64,000 nt of DNA, from positions 17,978,976 through 18,042,975 of the forward strand of contig OY288251.1 of assembly GCA_958450325.1 (NCBI GenBank), written 5' to 3'. Positions within the stretch are counted from its first letter, which is position 1. Every line of letters starts with the position of its first letter. Both the position numbers and the translations under genes were made by a program. Source of the stretch: Agrostemma githago. Its lineage: Eukaryota > Streptophyta > Magnoliopsida > Caryophyllales > Caryophyllaceae. The notes under the pieces were generated by a model, which worked only from the letters and a program-made list of their open reading frames with translations, was not told the DNA's origin and did not search any database. Below, piece by piece: positions 23,701 through 31,828 of this stretch.

Positions 23701-26700
23701 GTGTTTATTTTCCGGTGGGTGTGGGCTAGCGAGCAGTCTTGGATCCTGCTGATCTTTTAATAATCATGTTTTAAGGATTGTTTAACCTCTTTATGGATTG
23801 TTTTAAATTTTAGCCATTTTTATGTATGGCGCATGTTTGACTTTACCAATTTAATTTATTAAGACATAGTTCTGTGTGTTTTAATCCCGACTCTACAGTG
23901 TTTCCGCCACTGTATCGCGCTAGAAATATTTAGGGGATTACAAACACACCCTTATTAACAAAGGGTTTAAAGAGTAATCCAAATTTAGCGACAGTTTGAT
24001 CTCGGAGATCGAGAATATAAGTTTTATAGTGGACACATTAAGCGTAAGTTGTTCCATCTGAGATAAAAATTTACGGTGCGAGACATAAGAAATTTTAACA
24101 ATACCATTATGCCTACAAACAAGTGACAGATTGAACAAAATGTCCTAAAATATTTTCAACAATTACTAAATATAATATATGATATTATTCTATAGATAAT
24201 TATAATACAGCTATAATTATTTGTTCTTTCTTTATTGTTACATAATAAGTAACATAATTAGTCACAAATGGTTGGACTACTAATTACTCCCTCGTTACAT
24301 AATAAGTAACATAATTAGTCACAAATGGTTGGACTACTAATTACTCCCTCTTTTTCACTATCTTCTTCTTGTACTCTTTGTGTTCAAAGTTTTAAGAAAG
24401 GATAATATGTGGTTGAGATTGAGTGTTGTAAAAAGTGAGATAATATTGATCATGTATTTTGTATCAAAAAGGAAAGAGAAAGATATTAGAGAATTTACCC
24501 AAAAAGGAAAAGAAGAAAAACTTAGTGAAAAGAAGGGAGTATAATAATATAATCTTATACTATAACACATTTGAGCTCATTTAGAAAACAAGACATTTGA
24601 TTATGGTGACCTTTAGAGCATCCCCATCCCAAGAATGGTTTTTCCATTCTTGGGTGGGACCCATTCCTTCCACCTCACTTTATCTACCCAATATATATAT
24701 ACTCAAAAAAACTTCTCCATCCAAGAATGAACTTTCTATTCTCCGGTGAGTCCCAACACTTTCCACCTCATTTACGTTACCCTACTCACCCATTTTTATA
24801 CTTCTCTAAATTTATTTTAACATACCAATTTTAATATTTTTTTCCGTAAAATTTACATTTTTTTGTTAAAAAAAATTACGCCATCTCTTGAAACGTATTT
24901 TCTTGCTAATTTTTAACATACTAATTTTTTTGTTTAGCATGATAATTATTTAATTAAGAAATGGAGTCATGGGAAAGGGAGAATTAATTCCCAACTCACA
25001 CACTACCCCAGCCACGTGTCAAATAAGTATAGGTTCACTTTAAGGTGGACCAAAGCAAACAAAATTCACAGCACCATACAACAAGACGATGCATTTTGGG
25101 AACATACACCCACAAGACGATGTCGTTTTGGTGGACGAAAATCCATCAAAAAAAATAGATTCATATATGTGCAGATGGCGGGTCCCATTTTTTCTCATCC
25201 TTCGGATTATTCTTGGGGAAGAATGATTCATTCTTTAACTTCCCCCATTTTTCATTCTTTGTGGATGGAGCAAAGTTTTTTCATTCATTCTCCTCCAAAA
25301 TTGGAGAATGAATGGGGGATGGAGGTGCTTTTAGGGCCTAGGTTTTATCCCCAAATCTAACCTGGGCATTGTAATTATGTATATTTTTTTTAAATAAAGG
25401 GTTCTAGTTTTTAGGACTAGCAAAAACAATGTAATAGCCTCTGTAACTTGCCTTCATCATCCTAAAAGCAAGAGAGTGAAATCGATCTAGCTTTACGGTT
25501 GTAGGCTTGTAGCTGGCATGAGATTCTGACTAAATATATGAACCAGGCACATAAGTAATAATTTGGGTTAGCTTATTGTTTTAGTACTAAAAAAATTCAC
25601 TCAACAAAGGTTTGTATTTATCATCCGGTGTTTGTTTTGATTCATACAGTAATTTTTACTTGTGTCATTGAAATGAAGACATAAACTTTTTTCCCAAAAT
25701 TTTGCTTTCACGTCACTATTTCTTAAGAGAGTATAAACGATGAATGTTCAAATTAAAACAAAGGGGATAGTTACATACTTTATACAAGAATAATTAGCAA
25801 TGTCATGCAAAAATGTATTACAGTTCCTCCCCTTCCTCTTTCCACCTACTTCGCCCATTATTAATCATCAACAACTTTGTTTTCTCTCATTTCAACCTTC
25901 ATTAACGACATAGTAATGACCTCTACACCAGTTGAGCCTTGAAACCCTCAAATCCCATGTAAATTTTAAGATTGACATGTAAGTAATAAGAGGTGCAATG
26001 TTTTAGGTATTCAAAGTAAAAGCTTTACCTTATTGTTGAATGCCCTGGCTGTCTCTGAGTATGAATGCGCAAACATTGCTTTATTTTTTTCTGTGGTGAA
26101 AAGCAATATCTGTCAAAAGTATACGATAAGATTTAGCAAACATCGACATCACCTCTATAAGAAGTAAAATAGTTTTCCCCCATAATCTTGAAAACTTGTT
26201 ATCATACCTGCAACAGAAGTTCAGACAAGGGGTATGATACAGAAACAAACAACTTCAGAAATCAACCCAAATTTGATGAACATGCCTGTTTGGGGAGGTC
26301 ATAGCCAGCACACTAGGTCGAGTGATTATTAACAACTTGGTCTAGCTTAATCTATGCTATATTAACTACAAATAAGTCCAAGGAACTTTAGTTTGAAGCT
26401 TAAGAAAATCGTTCAGAAATTAAGCCACAAATCTGTTACATGAACAAATCTTGGAGAAGTCAACATTACTTCTTTTAATTTGGTATAGACAACCTACAGT
26501 AGACATAAAGTACTTTTGCCATGTATTTAATGTTGCTAAATCTAATTGATCAAAGCAGCCCAGGAGGGTATTTATTACCTCGAGCCTTCACACCACCAAA
26601 GGCATGCCTCAACTACTCCAAAGAAGGTGTCAAAGGAGGCATGCTCACCTGTCACTATTATGCTTTTTGTTCATCTTTTCTTAATGGTTTTTGTATGATT

Positions 26701-26979
26701 TTTGAGCATACTTTCAGCCCTTAACCTTTGTAAGCTTGAGTTGTTAGATGATAAGGCCTATATAAGGACCTTAGTTTAGTATGTAAGTGGAAGATTATTA
26801 CTGAGTGAAAAGGTTGAGTTTAACTCCTAAAACAAAAGCTTATACAAACTTGTTCTAAGTGCTGCAGTTTGTTAAGTCTGGTTTATTAAGCATTCTTGTG
26901 CATTGTTGCAGGTGCTTGAATAGCAGTTTGTTACATTGTCTTAAGGTAATTTCTGTGCTTTACTGTGAGTTAGTCTAAC

Positions 26980-27019
<40 letters not shown>

Positions 27020-30000
27020 GAGTCCATCTCTGTGCTAGGCTGTGAGGAGGGTTCAAAACACCTTAATTGAGTGAAATTAGTCTTTATGCTTGGCTGTAGG
27101 ATTATCTCTATTCTTTATATCTTGTCCTTACTGAACTCAGATAAAAAAATTGTGTGTAGACCCCTTAGCTTACACTGCAAAGTGGTATCAAAGCTTTGGT
27201 TGTGAGTTCATAAACCTTAACTACATCAAAAACACAGAAAAAAAAGCCAATGAGTGAATTAAGAGAGAAAAGCCATCATAGAAACGAAGGTTGATAATAT
27301 TGGTGATACTGTAAATGTAATTGTACAAGCTGTCAACAACCTCATGGACCAAGCATAAAACTTCAGAGGAAGTTTTGGTGCAAGAGGAAGAGGCAGAGGT
27401 AGAAACCAAGGCCGGAGAGGGAATGTAGGTCAGGGTATGGAAGATCTCTCAGATTCAGAAGGAAGACAGCATGAAGAGGATCTTGATCTCTTTGACAAGC
27501 ATCTAAAGGTAGAAATTATTGACTTCTCTGGTGGTTTAAACCCTGATGAACTACTAGAATGGATTAGGGATGTAGAAAGAGTCTTTGAGTATAAGGAGTA
27601 TAATAATGTCAAATCTTTCAAAACTGCAACACTGAAATTGAAAGGCTATGCTTTACTGTGGTATGAAAACCTTAAATTTCAAATCAACAAAGGTGGTAAG
27701 AAGCCTATTAAGTCTTGGTCTAAACTAAAGAAAAAAATGTTAAACAAGTTTTTAGCCAAAGATTATACACAAGACTTGTTCATTAATTAAGTTGTCGAAG
27801 CTTAAGCAGAATGAAATACCTAGAGTCCTACTTGAGAGACTTTGAACATCTCAGTCTGCAGTGTGAGATTAATGAGAAACCTGAACACAATATTGCAAGG
27901 TTCTTAGAGTGTCTAGATGTAGGCATTGCTAACAAGGGTAGGATGCAACCATTGTGGTCATTTGATGATGTGGTCAGTCTGTCACTTAGGGTGGAAAAAA
28001 TGGGGAAACCTAAGCCTCTGTCCAAGTCTGTTGTGAAACCTGGACAATCTAGGCTCTATAATATCCCTAGGGTTACTAAGACCCCTAAATCTGCATCTGC
28101 ACCACCTGTAGACAAGGGAAAGGGGAGTGGGACCCTGAAGCCCAGCAGTTCCATGTCTGAGGGTAGAATCAAGTGCTTTGCCAGGGATATGGTCACTTTA
28201 GGAAGATTTGTCCTTCTAAAAGAGCTTTGACCCTCATGGAAGTAGAAGCTTGGGAGGAAGAAAGTCTTGTTGAATATGACGTTGATGAAAAAATAGTGTT
28301 AGTAGAGGAAGAACCAACCCAGTATGTGGTAATGACTTCATCTGGTCAAAATCTTGTAGTTTGGAGGGTTATGCATTCACAACAAACCCCTTTGGAAGAT
28401 GACCAAAGGAATCTTATCTTCAGAAGTAAGTGTACTATTTAGGAGAGGGTGTACAACTTGATAATTGATGGAGGAAGTTGTACCAATATGGCATTTATTA
28501 CCTTGGTCAACAAACTGAGTTTGAAGAGTCAGGAACACCCAAGTCCTTACAAACTGGGATGGTTAAATAGGGGAGCCGAGGTAAAGGTTGATAAGCAGTG
28601 TATTATGTCATTCTCAATAGGGAGTGCATAAAAGTATGAGGTCCTCTGTGATGTGGTACCTATGGATGTCTGCTATTTGGTCTTAGGCAGACCATGATAA
28701 TTTAACAAGAATACAGTTCACCAAGGGAGGGATGATACCTACTGTTTCAAGCATGGGAACGGAAAGATAACAGTTATTCCTCTGCCACCAAATCAAAGGA
28801 GCTATGGTAATCCAAGCTTACCTGAAGAGATTGGGGGAGTTCTGAATCCTCAATAGTGAAGAAAATCAAACAAGAGCAACCTGTTTGGGTGCTAATATCA
28901 AAAGAAGTATACAAGGGAGATACTGAAGTGCCAATGGAAGTAAAGAAACTAATTCACAAATACTTTGATGTGTTTCCAAGGGAGTTTCTAATAGGATTGC
29001 CCTCCACTGAGAGGAATTGAACATCAGATAGACCTCCTACCATGGCCCGTCTTTCCTAAAAGGCCCGGATACAAAAATGACCCGAATGCAACCCAAGAGT
29101 TGCAGAAGCAGGTTGAAGAGTTGATGGATAAAGGATTTCTAAAAGAATCCTTAAGTCCATGTGTTGTACCAGCCTTATTAGTGCCAAAGAAGGATGGAAC
29201 ATGGAGAATGTGCACTGATAGCAGAGCTGTCAATAATATAACAGTCAAGTACATGTTCCCTATACCTAGACTTGATGATATGTTGGATGAGATAAGTGGA
29301 GTAAGGGTGTTCTCCAAAATTGATCTAAGGCAAGGATACCACCAAGTGAGGATTAGAGAAGGAAATGAATGGAAAACTACATTCAAGACCAAAAATGGTC
29401 TGTTTGAATGGCTTGTGATGCCATTTGGTCTGTCTAATGCACAAAGTAATTTCCTGAGGATGATGAATGAGGTCTTAAGGCCATGCCTAGGCAAGTTTGG
29501 CGTGGTCTATTCTGGTCCATTGGATCTATCAGAATGAGGAGCGATTATGGGTTAAGTGGATTAATAGCATCTACCTAAAAGGACAGGATTGGGAGACATA
29601 TCAAGCTCCAAATACTGCTTCTTGGGTGTGGAAACGCATTTGTAAGATAAAGGACAAGGTCAAGCATGGTTTTCCTAATGGAATGTGGCAAGGTGATACT
29701 GATGAGTATTTGATTAAAGATGGTTATAAGTGGCTTAGGGGGATCCATCCTACCGTGGAATGGCATCCGATTGTCTGGAACGGTTGGAATGACCCTAAGC
29801 AAGCTTTTGTTACTTGGTTAGTCAAGCAGAGGGGCCTGAATTGCAGGGGAAAATTGTATGATCTGGGATTTTGTCAGGACAAGGAATGTTGTCTTTGTGA
29901 AAGAGGAACGGAAACATTTGAGCATTTATTTTTTGAGTGCGATTACAGTTCCATAGTGATCAAGCACGTTGAGAACTGGTGTGGATTTAGATTAAATGTT

Positions 30001-31736
30001 AACATGACAGGATCGGGACATCTAACCTTGAAATATAAACTACATACGATCCTGTGGACTGCTACACATTATCAGGTCTGGATACAGAGGAATAATGCAA
30101 GGATGAATTATGTTCTACAGATTCCTAAAATGGTGGCTAATTTGATCATTCAACAGGCGAAGAAGAGAATCGCGGCTAAATGTCGTACCCAGAATCAAGA
30201 GGATATGCGTTGGAGAAGAATATGGGGCATCTGAAGATTCTTTTTTTCAGATGTTTCATTTATGAGTTATTCCTGCTTGTATTTGGTCAGTCAGAATATG
30301 AACTGTTGTAAATTCTTTTGATTTATATACCACTTCACATTTTACCAAAAAAAAGAAAAAAGAAAAAGAAAGGAACATCTTGATCACCTTGAAGTGATCT
30401 TCCAACTCCTGAGAAAGAACAAAGTCTATGGAAAGATTGAGAAGTTCACTTTCATGGCAGAGGAAGTGATTTTTCTTGGGTACATTGTGTCTGGGAGAAG
30501 GATCTCAGTGGATCAAGAGAAAATAGAAGTCATTCAATCATGGCCTGCACCCAAAGCTGTTACTGAAGTGAAGGGGTTCTATGGTTTCGCCTCTTTCTAT
30601 AGGAGATTTATTAAAGAATTGAATTCAGTCATTGCACCTGTCCCTGAGTGTATGAAGAAGGAAGAGTTCAGGTGCACTGAAGATGGTCAAATTGCCGTTG
30701 AGAAGATAAAGAAATTGATGTGCCAAACACCAATGCTAAGGTTACTAGACTTTGACAGTCAATTTGAAGTGGAATGTGATGCAAGTGGTGTGGGGATAGG
30801 AGTTGTACTAATCCAAGGTCAAAAGCTAGTGACATATTTCAGTGAGAAGCTAGGGGGAGCAAAGTTGAATTACTCCACTTATGATAAACTTTTATGTTAT
30901 TTTGAGGGCTTTGATGCATTGAATCCACTACTTAAAGCCTAAACCTTTTGAGTTGCATTCAGATCATGAGGCCTTGAATATATAAATGGTTAACACAAAC
31001 TGAATCACAGGCATGCCAAGTAATTCCATGGAACTTTAGCTTGAAGCTTAAGAAAATAGTTCAGAAACCAAGCCATAAATCTATTACAGGAACAAATTTT
31101 AGAGAAGTCAACATTAATTCTTTTGGTATAGACAACCTGCAGTAGACATAAATTACTTTTGCCATGTCTTTACTATTGCTGAAACCAGTTGAACGAGTAG
31201 CTAAGGAGGGTATTCATTACCTCGAGCCTTGACACCACCCAAGGCATACCTTAACTACTCCAAAGAAGGTGCCAAAGAAGGTCTGCTGACCTGCCACTGT
31301 CCTGCATTTTGTTCAGCTTTTCTTTATGATTTTTGTATGATTGTTGGGCATATTCTCAACCCTTGGATGTAACTTCTGTAAGGTTGAGTTATTAGATGAT
31401 AAGGCCTATATAAGGACCTTAGTTCAATATTTAAGTGGAAGACTATTATTGGGTTAAAAGGTTGAGTTTAACTCTTAAAACAAAACCTTTTACAAACTTG
31501 TGCTATGTGCTGTAGTTTGTTAAGTCAAATCTATTAAGCATTCTTGTGCATTGCTGTAGGTGCTTAAATAGCAGTTTGCTACATGGTCTTAAGCTAATTT
31601 TTGTGCTTTGATATGATTTAGTCTTTGTTTGTGTGTGTCTGTGTATTGAGTCCATCTCTGTGCTAGGCTGTGAGGAGGGTTCAAAACAGTTTAATTGAGT
31701 GGAATTAGTCCTTGTGATTGGTTGTAGGATTATCTT

Positions 31737-31828
<92 letters not shown>

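Noticed and set aside
25016..25360. 114-codon ORF in the Tourist-like MITE
   Set aside because: It extends past the element end and into flank; no domain; AT-rich low-information text.
27437..28025. Minus-strand ORFs overlapping the old Ty3 gag
   Set aside because: Shadows of the real gag frame on the plus strand.
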